This document shows, in pieces, positions 11,911-24,148 of a DNA stretch of 64,000 nt. Positions within the stretch are counted from its first letter, which is position 1, and every line of letters begins with the position of its first letter. The position numbers were made by a program, and so were the translations under genes. The stretch spans positions 15,190,001-15,254,000 of the forward strand of contig JAKSXM010000014.1 of NCBI GenBank assembly GCA_022575985.1. Direction: 5' to 3'. The notes below the pieces were generated by a model that saw only the letters and a list, made by a program, of their open reading frames with translations, was not told where the DNA came from and made no database searches. The DNA comes from Anagrus nilaparvatae. Lineage: Eukaryota; Arthropoda; Insecta; Hymenoptera; Mymaridae.

Positions 11911-12430
11911 GTTAGTTAGTTATTCGTGAGAGATATTAAGAACTTGCTTATGATCTCTTGTGTTATTTTAAGATAGATTTTTTAAATATTTATTTATTAA
12001 GATAGATTTTTTATAGTGTGAGTGTATATGTTTGTGTAATGTGTGAGTATTTTTTTAAAGATTGATTTTTTTGTTTTTTAAGATAGATTTATTAAGATAG
12101 ATTTTGCGTAAGTGTATCTGTTTGTGTGAATGTTTTTTATTAGCGATGTACCTATGGTCCAGGAGGTACGCTACCTCTCCCAAACCCCGCGCCTCTTTAA
12201 GTGCCCCGGAAGCGTTATCTACACTGCGTTATCTACATAATGCCGGATTTTACGCGTTAGTTTAAAATTATGCGGATGCCTCACTCCTAAAGCACTGATG
12301 GAAATAATTTTAGAATTTTATCTTTACAGAAAAAAAACTACAATTATTTTTTGTCCGAAGCTGTACGCGAACCCGCAAACTAGCTATAGGTTGAAGAGCG
12401 AGCGCGCTACCGACTGAGCCATCAATGCTC
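11911..12430 (-). mobile_element. tRNA-derived SINE, copy 1, with target-site duplication
   Basis: Flanked by a perfect 14-bp direct repeat TTACCAGACTAGTA (11897-11910 and 12431-12444). On the minus strand the 5' end is tRNA-like: an A box TGGCTCAGTCGGTAGCGCG and a B-box-like GGGTTCGCGTAC. The body contains TAGGAGTGAGGCATCCGC and TACCTCCTGGACCATAGGT, both shared with the copy at 28698. The 3' tail is a short AACT-type tandem repeat. The middle carries degenerate AAATCTATCTTAA repeats. No long ORF is present, so mobilisation would depend on a partner LINE. Confidence 0.8.
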
Positions 12431-12929
12431 TTACCAGACTAGTATATTTTATTTATTCTACGTAAGTAAAATAAAATTTAGGAAAATTCCTTCTATTTTT
12501 CAGCAGCTTAAAATTATTACTCGAGGTACATAAATTTAATATTTTAATGAAGTGCGTTTTTGAAAAATAATCTATTTATATAGAAATATGTGCTAAAGTT
12601 GAAAAACACCTTATTCCAAATAAATAAGTTTGTTTTGAATACATGAATCCAATTAATAAGTTAGAGTAGGAATATATTATACTTAAAGTATGGAGTAATG
12701 ATATAACTGTAAATGAAATTTATTATAATAAAAGTATAGACACAAACACCAACACAGCATATATTCCAAAGATTTTCAAAATGTTTAGCAACTTTTAATT
12801 AAATAATATACTGTGACTATAATAGCAAAGTCCTAAGTCGACACATTTATTATTATTATAGCAAAGAAAATTTATCATTTTAAAACTTATTAATAACTAT
12901 TAGAAGAATAATCATTTTTTTAATTACAG

Positions 12930-13081
12930 TGAGACCTCTGACAGTTGAAATAATGAGGAAGGATAAAATTATTTCTGCCAATAAGAAATACGAAACTGAA
13001 TGCAGGAGTTCTGGATCTAGGCCGCCGGCGGTACTTACTTGGTCCAAAGGTTCCAAACATTATAAACAATCTTCAAAAGAT
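12930..13081 (+). CDS. Sidestep-like receptor, exon 2 (first half of an Ig domain)
   Basis: Phase 1 entry after TTACAG and phase 0 exit before GTGAGT. The split first codon becomes ATG, so the protein reads ..IELLMRPLTVEI... The segment holds the first Cys and the core Trp of an Ig domain: YETECRSSGSRPPAVLTWSK. The GSRPPAVLTW stretch is very like the conserved SGSRPPAxITW motif of sidestep proteins and is the strongest single support for the family call. The partner half of the domain is the exon at 18959. Confidence 0.88.
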
Positions 13082-15324
13082 GTGAGTACAGACAAGATTT
13101 TAAATAATACGCGTTAATGAGATTTTTTTCCATAAAACCACAAAAATACTTTTTTTTTCAAATACGTAAATGAATTAAAAACATTATTTTTGAAGATTAA
13201 ATTAAAATAAAAAAAAAGTTCTTTTATCAGAACAAACGCTGGTTTTTAAACTTTTCAAATTATACATGCAATTATACTCTCGCACATGTTAAAGTGTTCC
13301 AAGCCACACAATGTATAGATGAGAATATAAAAGTTTAAATATTCAAAAAGTTTACAAACTGACTGGGGGATAACTAAATAGAATCATTGTACCAAATAGA
13401 AATTAAATTATGTCTGGTTGAATAATTAAAATCATTATTTTTTGCATAATTGAAAAAAAAAATGCCTTTTTATTTTCTAACCTCATATTGTTGTACATTT
13501 TCTAGCTTTAAATAATTTTTTCTTTTTTTCTCTTTTTTCTCTTGTTTTCAAACAAATTTGAACATAAAAGTTTACTTGGTATTTCCTCTTTTTTCATTTT
13601 TTTATAAAATAATGTACTTAGAAAGTTTTTAAAACACTTATTACAAGTTCTTTTTCTTATCTCCTTCCATCCTAAACGCCGTAAAAATAGTCAAAGAGAG
13701 CATCCTCATTATTTTATTATTTGATTTCTTAAAATAACAAAGTTTTCGTACTATTTAACTTTTTCACTTATTATTTGACTTTTAAGCCACATAATTCCTT
13801 CTAATTAAATAATACTGCATTAATAGAAAATTAATCAACTGAACACGCTGTATATTATAAGATAAGGTAATTGTGTAATAATAAATATAAGAGGGTCTCT
13901 AAACTTTTAAAATCATGAGTTTGTTTTGAGTTTTTATATCTTATTCAGGCTATCCAATCAAGAATTTTTTTGTTTAAAAAAAAATAAATGTTGAATTTTT
14001 TTAACAAACAAATTGCGCATTCTTTTTATCGTATTTAATAAGATCAGAGCTGGGTGGCTCGAACAAGTCCCCAAACTAACAACACGTAAATACAATACTT
14101 AAAAATTTCTTATAGTATTTACTCGTCTAAGATTTCTAACTATCAATAAGACAGTACTTACTGAATTCTCATAAAAATGGCTAAATTTATATTTATAATG
14201 AATATCAAGCATATAGCGCGAAAAACCAGTTTCATTACCAAAGCATTTTGAAAAACTTTTTGAGTTTTTTTTTTATGTCTGAAAAATTATTATTAGCACC
14301 ATTCATTGGCCTTTCTGTATCCATGTTTATCATTTTTCTATACGTATTTCATGTTATAGAACGAATTCTCATAAAAAAGACTAACTGAAGATATTAATTC
14401 TGGTTATTGATTGCAAATTTAACTTATTTAAATAACATGGGTATATTTTAATGTTTGTATATTTCAAACTTTTCAAGTATGCAGAATTTTCGGGAAAAAC
14501 GACTCTTGCACTACATGCTGAATACCATCACAGTTTTGTTCCAATTTATTTATTGGAATTTAAATTTAATTTTGCAATTATATAATATTTAATGGATAAA
14601 TAAATAAATAACCAGTAAAATGAAATAATTTTTTAATAAATTCGATATTAATTTATTTTTATGCAATAATAATTTTAAAATAAAATGAAATATTTTTGAT
14701 GTACAAAATGAATAATAATTTTATAAATAAATGCTAAACCGTCTAATTATAAAAAGTACAAACATATAAAATAAACTTTTGAATTTCAATTATTAAATGT
14801 AAAATATGTAGCGATATAGTATTTCAGGATATCAATTATTTATTGAAAACAAAATTTTCATAATTTCTATTCATATAATATTTTTCTATAGAATTTCCCA
14901 GAGGAAATTTGTCTCTTGCATTACTTCAAATTAATGGCAAAGTAAATTTATAAATTTATATCTTTTCGAACGAAGGTAAAATAAATAAACTTTTAAAAAT
15001 CATAAAAAAAATACATTTGTTATATGTTTATACTCACACATATCAAATATACTTAAACTTAAATTCAATTTTCGTGAATTGGAACCTCTCCTCTCCCTAA
15101 AATAAAATTATCTGGAAACGACCTATATGTGCATTTCTACCAGAAAATACGTTTTAGATTTTTTAGTACTTTGTACCGTAGAGAATGCAAAAAAAACGTG
15201 AACACGAAATCGGCGATGGATGTCAATAAGATTTTTTCACTTTTATATCAAAAATTGCGATTATCATACATGAGCTATCCTAAATTTTCAAAATAACTTT
15301 TTTGGTAAATAAAACAGTTAAAAT

Positions 15325-15430
15325 TTTTAAATTGCCAGGGAAAAACCACCCCTTTTCTTTTTACGATGAAATTTAGCCAAGTTATCGTCAATTTAAGATT
15401 TTGTTCAAATTTGTTGTTAAAAGCCTGTTT
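15325..15430 (-). repeat. Dispersed repeat, reverse copy of the block at 7500-7620
   Basis: Contains CGATGAAATTTAGCCAAGTT followed by ATCGTCAATTTAAGATTTT, the reverse complement of sequence within foldback 1. It shows that the foldback interior belongs to a dispersed family. Confidence 0.7.
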
Positions 15431-15742
15431 TTGAAGTAAAAAAATGCATAAATTGCTCATTTTTATCTTGAAGTAATAATTTTTTTCTAAAAATTTCTTT
15501 CAAAAAAGATTCATTTTCATAGACTAAAATTCAATTTATAGGTCAAAATTAATCAAAACTATCTTAAATAAATTTTGCCCTCTGAAGCTATAAATAAACT
15601 AAATTTTAGTACATTAAAATGATTTTTTGGTTCCTCAAAGAGGAACCATTGTGTTAGGTCAAAATTTGATTTTCTATTTTTTGGCATATAAGCACGTTTT
15701 GGGACCCCAGGAAGCTAAAAAACCTGTTTTTAAAAAAAGTCT

Positions 15743-15762
15743 GTATGTGTGTGTGTGTGTGT

Positions 15763-15798
<36 letters not shown>
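15743..15798. repeat. (TG)n microsatellite
   Basis: About 28 TG units with one TA interruption, ending about ten bases before the 155-bp satellite array begins. Confidence 0.95.
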
Positions 15799-15801
<3 letters not shown>

Positions 15802-15807
15802 TATGTA

Positions 15808-17756
15808 TGTAATCGGTGATATTTCACAAATATTATGGAATTAAGACCTAATTTTTTTTTCAAAAATTTTTTCACCAAAAAATCTCGAGGTACTTTTTTT
15901 TTTTTTTGATTTGGATGTAATACCTCATTTATTTCCATGAAAGTACTTATATTTGAAAGTATGGTTTTTACATGATATCTCGAATCGGATACTTAATTTT
16001 CTGAAAATTTTTTTTCTAAAATTTTTTTCACAAAAAAATACAAAAAATACAAATTTTTTTTTTCTTTTTGGACGTAGTACCTAATTTATTTCCATGGAAG
16101 TACTAGTTTTAAGAACCTTGTTTATTGTTATTTTTTGGATCTGATACTTAATTTTTTCAAAATTTTTTTTGTCAAAATTAAAAAAATAGAAAAATTAAAA
16201 AAAATGCATTTTTTTTTTTTTTTGGGTGTAATACCTCATTTAATTCTATGAAAGTATTAATATCTGAAAATATTATAACTAGTGATATTTCAAAACCATT
16301 ATCGAATTAAGACCTAATTTTTTTTTCAAACATTTTTTTATCAAAAAATCTCAAACCCCCCCCCTTTTTTTTTTAATTTGGATGTAATACCTCATTTATT
16401 TACATGAAAGTACTTATATTTGAAAGTATGGTTTTTACACTATATCTCGTATCTGATACTTAATTTTCTGAAATTTTTTTTTCTAAAATTTTTTTCACAA
16501 AAAAATACAAAAAATACCAATTTTTTTTTTCTTTTTGGACTTAGTACCTAATTTATTTTCATGGAAGTACTACTTTTAAGAACCTTGTTTATTGTAATTT
16601 TTTGGATCTGATACTTAATTTTTTCAAAATTTTTTTTGTCAAAATTAAAAAAAAATAAAAATAAAAAAAACTGCAATATTTTTTTTTTTTTTGGAATACC
16701 TCATTTAATTCTATGAAAGTACAATTATCTGAAAATATTGTAACTAGTGATATTTCAAAACCATTATCGAATTAAGACCTAATTTTTTTTCCAAACATTT
16801 TTTTATCGAAAAATCTCAAACCCCCCCTTTTTTTTTTTATTTTGGATGTGATACCTCATTTATTTCCATGAAAGTACTTATACTTGAAAGTATGGTTTTT
16901 ACTTGATATCTCCAATCTGATACTTTTTTTTAATAAATTTTTTTCCTAAAATTTTTTTCACAAAAAAATACAAAAAATACGAAACTTTTTTTTCTTTTTG
17001 GACGTAGTACCTAATTTATTTCCATGGAAGTACTAGTTTTAAGAACCTCGTTTACAGTCCCACGTAAAAGGATTAAGCTTAATTTTGGTTAAGCTTAATG
17101 AATTAAGCTTACTGGAGTAAGCTTACTGGATTAAGCTTACTGAAGTAAGCTTACGGACTAACCTAAAAAGGCTTAATTTTTAAAATTAAGCTTACGGACT
17201 AACCTAAAAAGACTTAATTTTTAAAATTAACAAAAATTAAGCTTAATCCTTTTACGTGGGGTAATTTTTTGGAATTGATACTTAATTTTTTCAAAATTTT
17301 TATTATCTAAATTAAAAAAAAAGAAAAATAAAAAAAATTGCAATATTTTTTTGGTGTAATACCTCATTTAATTCTATGAAAGTACTAATATTTTAAAATA
17401 TTGTAACCAGTGATATTCCAAAACAATTTATTATCGAACGAATACCTAACTTTTTTTTCCAAAAATTTTTTTATTAAAAATACTTTCTTTTTTTTTTAAT
17501 TTGGATGCAATACCTCATTTATTTCCATGAAAGTACTTATACTTGAAAGTATGGTTTTTACTCGATATCTTGAGTCTGATAATTAATTTTTTGAAAATTT
17601 TTTTCTCTAAAATCTTCGTTACAAAAAAATACATAAAACATCAAATTTATTTTTCGTATTTGACATATCTAATTTATTTTAATGAGAGTACAAGTTTTAA
17701 AAATTTAGTTTATAGTAATTTTTTGTATCCGATCACAATTTTTTTTTTTTTTTTGA
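15808..17756. repeat. Higher-order satellite: 155-bp monomers in 3-monomer units
   Basis: The landmark TACCT(C/A)ATTTA recurs at 15921, 16078, 16232, 16388, 16545, 16697, 16852, 17008, 17360 and 17511, with a degenerate copy at 17666. Spacings are 157, 154, 156, 157, 152, 155, 156, 352, 151 and 155. The long gap is one monomer plus a 203-bp insertion. Three monomer types alternate, marked by GATATCTC, by AAGAACCT(T/C)GTTTA and by GTGATATT(T/C)CA, so the true period is about 465 bp. Roughly twelve monomers are present. It lies inside an intron of the receptor gene. Confidence 0.9.
17059..17261. mobile_element. HindIII-rich MITE inserted in the satellite
   Basis: Terminal inverted repeats CCCACGTAAAAGGATTAAGC and its complement GCTTAATCCTTTTACGTGGG, each extending a few bases further. 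The 203-bp body holds eight AAGCTT sites and a direct repeat of TTACGGACTAACCTAAAAAG. Uninterrupted satellite monomers elsewhere in the array show the empty site (GTTTATTGTAATTTTTT), which proves insertion after the array formed. Confidence 0.85.
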
Positions 17757-18958
17757 TATAAATTATAACACAAGAAAAAATGATGGAAATCTTGCCTCTT
17801 TTTGACTTCCTCGGATTATTTTGTTCGTTGCTATGTTTATTTATGTATGCAGCTTAATGAAATTATAAACAATAATAAACAGCCTAAAAATATTAAATGG
17901 TTATGTTTGCATTTTAAAATTAAGATTTAAAAGTTATATTGGCATTTTTTAAAGAATCAAACAATTTATAGAATTAAATAATTTATTGTTTTAAGATTAA
18001 TAGAAATAATATAAATAATGTTAAAATCTTGAAGCAATTAATGTGGCTATTTTTTTTATTACAAAATATTATTATTATTATTATTATCATTGTTGCGGAA
18101 GATTGGTCAAATGCAAGAAGTACACTGATAAAATAAATTATAAGAAATTATTATAAATTCTGGTAAAAACTCCTATCTTTTTATAATAATTGAGCGAATA
18201 TTTGTAATTTTCGCATCGTTACCAACCATTTCTTTTATAAAAAAAAATAAAATTAGCTTTTTTTATATTTCTCTCTTTTTAATTATGCAAAAATGATTTA
18301 AAATCCATTAACGCCGGCGCGACCAATCCATGGACGCTAGAATTTTCACTTTAATAACAAAATGATCTTAATAATCTACTTTACCAGCTACTAAAAACGA
18401 AAAATGTATGTATAATTGCATGGTTGTAATCAATAATATTTGTTGTAAATTAAGATTACAGCCCATTGTTTGAGGAACCTCAGTGCCAGCTAGTTGGCAG
18501 GGTATTTTGTCTTTGGTGATATTAAAGGGTATTTTCTGTTAGAAGTGCACATATAGCTACTATTGAGCTATTGAATTAAATTGCATTATGTGTGTAAAGA
18601 GATAAAATTTTTTCTTTAAAATTTCGTAATAAATTTATGCGAAATTGAATCAATCCAGTATGCATATTCAATGCACGTAAATATTAAAGACAAAAGATGA
18701 GCTTTATATAAATGGAATCGAAAAACAATAAAATATTCATAAACCATTTATATACATAAAATTCTAATTAATTATTGAAATTTTATTGCTGTTTCTTTAT
18801 ATTGGTTTTTCTACGTTATAACGTTTGCATGATATTTCATGTTTATTCATATTTATAAATTTTAATTAGCATTGATTAAATATGTCATCGAAACAAATAT
18901 ATATTCTATAAAAATTTGAATTTATATATAAAATAATAATTAATTTAATTTTAATTAG

Positions 18959-19100
18959 TCTGTACATAGAAATATAACTAAAAGCATTCTCGAGTGGATA
19001 CCAAATGCTGAAGACGACGGAAAGTATCTAACGTGCCGAGCAGAAAATCCACAACTACCTGAAGCAGCAATTGAGGATAAATGGGAACTCAAAGTTCACT
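18959..19100 (+). CDS. Sidestep-like receptor, exon 3 (second half of the Ig domain)
   Basis: Phase 0 entry and phase 1 exit before GTTAGT. It completes the domain begun at 12930 with the classic Ig F-strand motif EDDGKYLTCRAENPQLPEAA (second Cys). It ends IEDKWELKVH, with the split codon making Tyr with the next exon (..VHYAP..). The exon is too short for simple ORF detection; it is supported by phase, motif and the fit between neighbours. Confidence 0.88.
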
Positions 19101-19404
19101 GTTAGTATACATTTTTATTAACTTTTTTCAACAACAAAAAAAAAGTAAATTATTCAAAAACTTCTTCTTTTTCTTCGCATGGAGATAAAGTTACAAAAAC
19201 CAATTACATGCAATTTTAATTAAATTTAGAGTTAATTTTTTTAAATATGCTAGTCTTTTACATTTTAATAAAATTTTATTCCAAGTATTTTATGTGAAGT
19301 TTCGTTTTATAAAAAATCATACATGGGTGCAATGAAAAACTTTCTGGTTAATGCGAGAATCAGATTTTTTTTTAACCTAACAAATCAAATCAATTTGTAC
19401 ATAT

Positions 19405-19715
19405 TAGGTTTGTTCTTTTTGTCCCTTAAACCCGAAACCCGGGTTAAAACTAGAGTCTAAAAAACCCGCGCTTATTCAAAATATAAAATTAATATTTTAA
19501 TTTAAAAAAAAATAAATGTAATATAAATATAAGAAATTAGTAAAAAATTAATATTATATATTTAAAAATTAATTTTTTACTAATTTCTTATATTTATATT
19601 ACATTTATTTTTTTTTAAATTAAAATATTAATTTTATATTTTGAATAAGCGCGGGTTTTTTAGACTCTAGTTTTAACCCGGGTTTCGGGTTTAAGGGACA
19701 AAAAGAACAAACCTA
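19405..19715. mobile_element. Near-perfect palindromic MITE (TA-flanked)
   Basis: TA at 19405-19406 is followed by GGTTTGTTCTTTTTGTCCC; the reverse complement runs back to TA at 19714-19715. The arms are about 150 bp and almost identical, including CGGGTTAAAACTAGAGTCTA and GCGCGGG blocks, with a short AT centre. TA duplication and TIRs fit a Tc1/mariner-type non-autonomous element. Confidence 0.85.
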
Positions 19716-21370
19716 TTGATATTTTAAGAAGAATAATTTTTTTATAATTCTAAAAAGTTGACAGTTCAAGAAAATATTGTTTACAGAGTATTTATTTAGC
19801 CCCTTAACGATGAAAGTTCAAAAAAGACAATAATTAAATATTTTTAAAATGGTTGTGAAATTAATGAAAAAATTATTACAAGACCAGCGTTAATAAAAGT
19901 TTTAATCGAATTTTTTCATGATTCAGGTGTAACCTAATTGTGGTTTCTTAATTTAAGTTTATCAAAAAATTAAGTTTTTCAATGGTTTTTCTATGATTGG
20001 TCGTTAAAGGGTTAAATGGTTTTTTCAAGTTAGATTTGTATAAATTAATTTTACAAGTATAATATAAAGGTAAATTTATTTTTTTTTGATACACTTAATA
20101 AGTATAAGTAAAATTTAGATTATATTTTCTTAAAAAAATTAAATTTTCTTAAAAAGCCACTTCCCAAAGAAAAAAAACTGTATTGGAAATTACTTTAAGT
20201 CAAAAATTATTTTCCGAAAAAGTGCACTCATTTGCAAATATCAGTAGAAATGAAGCAAAACCTAAAGTACCATTTTCAATCCAGTATTTTTCGTAACAGT
20301 AAATAAAAAACAGTCTATTATGAATCTTATCCGTAAAACTAATGAAATAAATCTCTACTAAAAAATGTCAATATAAAAATTTAGGTTTTACTTGAAATAT
20401 CAAAAAATTGAGAAATCATGTATTTTTTTTGTGTTTGAAATATTTGATATGCTTTAAACTTTGAGCTTTCTTTTGCATTAAAAAATTATTATTTTTATCA
20501 AACTCTAACAATAGCTCGTCTTATTTTTAAATTTTCAATAAAACGTTAAAAAAAGCTTGTTTTACTAAATTTATTTCTATTCGAAAAGAATTAACGTATT
20601 AATTAGATAAAATTAAATGAAAAATAAGTAGAAGAGAAAAATACAAATAATAATAAAATTAATTTAAAATAAGTAAGGAAGTAAAGAATGGAGAAAAAAA
20701 TTAGACTAAAGAAACATAATAGAATCGTATGAAAGTTGGTTAAAGTTAATTGTAATTATCAATGAAAATAGAAATTCGAGAAAATCGAATAATGTGAATA
20801 TAGTGGTGTGTATAAATTCATTGTCTCTTACACAATATATATACTTTTAAGGTGATTAAGGCGAATCCTTTAATATACTAAACGTAATTAAACCTAACTT
20901 GACAATAGATTTCAAGAAAAAAACATTTATTTTTATAAAATTTAATAATAATTCGTTTGCTTAAATAAAATATTCTCGGTTCATTGAGTGCGCAAAACTA
21001 ACTTTCGTATAATATCTATAATTGATATAATATAAATGCATTTAAATGCAACTGAGAAAATTAATAATTTCCACTACGTTATCATTTATTTTACTTTTTT
21101 GCTTATCAGTTTAAAAATAAGTCAATATAATAAAAAGAGCAATCGAATCGAATAGAGCAAACAAGATCATTTTTAACATTTTTATCCATTTTTTCATTCT
21201 TAAAAAATCAATGATTTATTATTATTTTTTTTACCAGAATTATAATTATTAAATATAAAATAGAGAATTTTTATTTTCTATTTAACTAGGAATTGCATTG
21301 TACATTGTTTATTGTTTTTACCAGCTTCATACAGAAAAATATTACATAAATTAATCATACTTTAATTATT

Positions 21371-21659
21371 AATCGTACTTTAGACGATGCTTCGCTTCTA
21401 CCGTGCTCTCTACAATGCATATTGTGATAATGGTCTCAATATGTTTTCGGGTAAACACGGCAATCTCTGTTTTCAACGCTGATAGCTGCAGACCACGATT
21501 CTCCGTCCAAAATAAAATGCCTTGTATCGATTGGTTCAACGTATCCTCGGTAATTTTGACCTCTTAACACGTCTTCTTCCATAATAACTAAGCCAACAGT
21601 ACGTGGATCTTAGAAGCCTAAATACCTTGTCATACACGATATTCCACACAAAACCAAAA
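21371..21659 (-). pseudogene. Decayed LINE reverse transcriptase fragment
   Basis: On the minus strand, two frames together give a recognisable non-LTR retrotransposon RT. FGFVWNIVYDKVFRLL resembles the region after PQGSVLGP in R1/Jockey-like elements (WNIxYDxVLRL). Further on, in another frame, ENRGLQLSALKTEIAVFTRK resembles the conserved GLxLAxxKTEAV block. The FADD catalytic segment is not recoverable, and stops and frameshifts interrupt the region. This is a dead fragment in an intron. Clade assignment is tentative. Confidence 0.6.
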
Positions 21660-21665
21660 GATATA

Positions 21666-21974
21666 CCCAATATTACTAAAGTTTTGTCATTTTACTATTT
21701 CGTAGTAATATTAATACAAGTGCAGTAAAATTACTGCAATTTTTAGTAAAAATAAACACTTTTAGTAAATTAAAAATTTATTAATAAGAGCTGCTTTTCA
21801 ATCAATTGGGTGAATATTCAACCAAAGTAGCTCTACCGTGGAAGTCTGGGTGAAGAATGAATAAATTTTTAGTTGACTACAAGTATAGTAATTTTACTAC
21901 AATTTTTAGTTTTACTATTTTTTTAGTGGTATCACTAAATTCTAGTAAAAATACTAAACTGTAGTAATATTGTG
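21666..21974. mobile_element. Palindromic MITE rich in AGTAATATTACT motifs (TA-flanked)
   Basis: The left end CCCAATATTACTAAAGTTTT matches the complement of the right end CTAAACTGTAGTAATATTGTG. TA lies outside both ends (21664-21665, 21975-21976). The interior repeats TTTTAGTAAA and AGTAATTTTACT several times. Confidence 0.65.
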
Positions 21975-22870
21975 TACATTTTTTTTACTGCGCAGAGATC
22001 CAGACTTAGGACCAATACTTGTACTGCTACTGTTACAGAACCTTGTACCTTTTGCAGATTCGTAAAAAATTACCTGATTGCTAAAGTAGCTATTGATGAT
22101 TTTTTGCAGGTATATTGGCAACAAGAAATTTTTTATTTATTTCAGCAGCATAATGTTTAACAAAAATATGAGTAAATTTTATTTTAAAATACCTGTCTTT
22201 ATAATTTTGCAGTCGTTTATTTTAAATCTGGCCTCAGATTTTAAAAAAAAGTATCCCTTGAACGAATTTTTTTATAGCTATTTTTTTATTACTTAAAAAT
22301 TTTTTCAAAAATGGCTTTTAATCTTATTACTATAATCCTGCTAATCTTATTTAGTCAATAGTATCTAAGCAGAAAATTTAATATGGCGGCTATTTTTATG
22401 ATTCTTGCAGTAGCGTATAGAAAGTACAGGGTAAATCACGAATTTTGCAGAAATATAATTCCGGTTGCAAAAAACTTTTTTTCAAGTAACTTTCATCGTT
22501 TTTGGCAAAAATTAAAGTTCTAAATTCTTCGAATGACTCTAATTAAGCAAAAACATCCTTATCAGATGATTCTTTATCAAAACAATCAAGAAATTTTTAT
22601 AAGAATTGGCAGAACAATAAGATTTCTGGTTTTTTTTTAATTTATTTTTTTATTTTTTGTTATTTATTTCAAATTGAATTATATTTTATGAAGATTGTAA
22701 AAACCAGCCTTTTATTCGCTGATTAAAGTCACCTTTGTAAGTAATCGTTAAGAGAAAAACTTGTTGGCCAATTTTCTTTTTTTCGTAATCTTGGCTTCAA
22801 ATTGAGTGAGGTTGATATACATGTTTTGAAATAATTCTTTTTACCTCACGAATACTGGATACTTATCCTT

Positions 22871-23142
22871 TACACTGAAAAAAAAATCCGCTTGTGGCCA
22901 GCGGAATTTTTTTTTCTTTGCAAATAATTGCAAATGACTTGAAACGTAAAGAAAATAAAAAAAAAACATTTTTTCTTTTCTTTTTCCAAAATTTTCTTAA
23001 ACCTCGTCATACCGATATACGCATATCCCAAGTAAGCGGGAAAAAAATTTTTTTTTAATTTTCTTTACGTTTCAAGTCATTTGCAATCGTTTGACAAGAA
23101 AAAAAATTCCGCTTGCTACAAGCGGATTTTTTTTTTAGTGTA
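22871..23142. mobile_element. Palindromic MITE with CACTGAAAAAA ends (TA-flanked)
   Basis: TA-CACTGAAAAAAAAATCCG on the left and CGGATTTTTTTTTTAGTG-TA on the right. The arms continue through GCGGAATTTTTTTT and through GACTTGAAACGTAAAGAAAA and its complement. About 272 bp, no coding capacity. Confidence 0.8.
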
Positions 23143-24148
23143 GTTATATTTTCGCTGCAAATTTGAAATTGAATTTTAAAAGGTGAATTTCTTTATTTAT
23201 AGTCCAAACGTGGTCATACGCAAAATTCTATTCCAAGGGTTTTTTGTTTCCTTTAAAAAAATAATAAAAAATATTTTTCATTACATGCATTAAAAATGAC
23301 AAGCTTTTTACCCGAGTAACGTTGAATTTTATCGCTTGTAATAAAAAACCACGACTACAACTACATGCAAGGCCAAAATCTATATTTTGCTCCAAATAAA
23401 ATAAGGAATAAATTCCCTGTGCTTTAGGTTACCGATTACAGAATATTGAAGATCTCGTCTTAATATAATTATATAAATTTTGAAAAATGAATGTCTATCT
23501 ATCATTGCTCGCAACTTATTGAAATAAAGGAGAAATATTCTAGAAGTAACGTAGACTGTGTAGAATTTGGAATTATTATGAAAAAAATGTTTGGCATTAA
23601 AAAAATTAATTTTGCAAGAAAATTAGATATTTCAGAGTATTACTCGGACTAAGCTAGGCCAAACCGCTAATATTTTACAGGATAGCATTAAAGAACAGCG
23701 TATCAATACCATACACGGAGGAAAAATTTTTGTTTAAAAAAAAATATTTCTGGAAAAATGTACATAGGTAAATGTTTAACTGGATTATTAAATATGAAAC
23801 AAATCATGTTGATACATATAAAAGCTCCGAAACATATTTATACAAAGTTGTATATAATATAATATAATATCAGGAAGGAGAAAAGGAGTGTTATATGATG
23901 CTTTATATATAATATGTGTACATTAGTTTTCGTATGTAAAAGGTGCGCATGCATAATGAAAATCAGACTTTTGGCCCCCGGGTACATTGGTACGTACACA
24001 TAAATAAAACTTAGGATTTACAACGTATGTTATGAAATATGCAACTATTTCATTTCTAGTTAAAATCTGTTTATTCGTATGTACATGGAAAAACAACTGA
24101 ATCAAAATTTTTGAGCTAATAAATTAATTATCCCTTTTATCATTACAG

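Larger units (their letters stand above)
9194..12929. other. Intron of the sidestep-like gene
   Basis: GTAAGT donor and TTACAG acceptor, phase 1. It contains a diverged inverted repeat, two long G tracts and a complete SINE, each listed separately. The rest is AT-rich without recognised features. Confidence 0.8.
13082..18958. other. Intron of the sidestep-like gene
   Basis: Donor GTGAGT and acceptor TAATTAG, phase 0. It contains a copy of the repeat at 7500, a TG microsatellite, a 155-bp satellite array and a HindIII-rich MITE, all listed separately. 13.1-15.3 kb is AT-rich with nothing I can support. Confidence 0.8.
19101..24148. other. Intron of the sidestep-like gene
   Basis: Donor GTTAGT and acceptor TTACAG, phase 1. 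It holds three TA-flanked palindromic MITEs and a reverse-transcriptase remnant, listed separately. 19.8-21.3 kb and 23.2-24.1 kb are AT-rich without recognised features. Confidence 0.8.

Noticed and set aside
15627..15938. Frames with Val-Cys or Thr-His runs
   Set aside because: Translation of the TG microsatellite.
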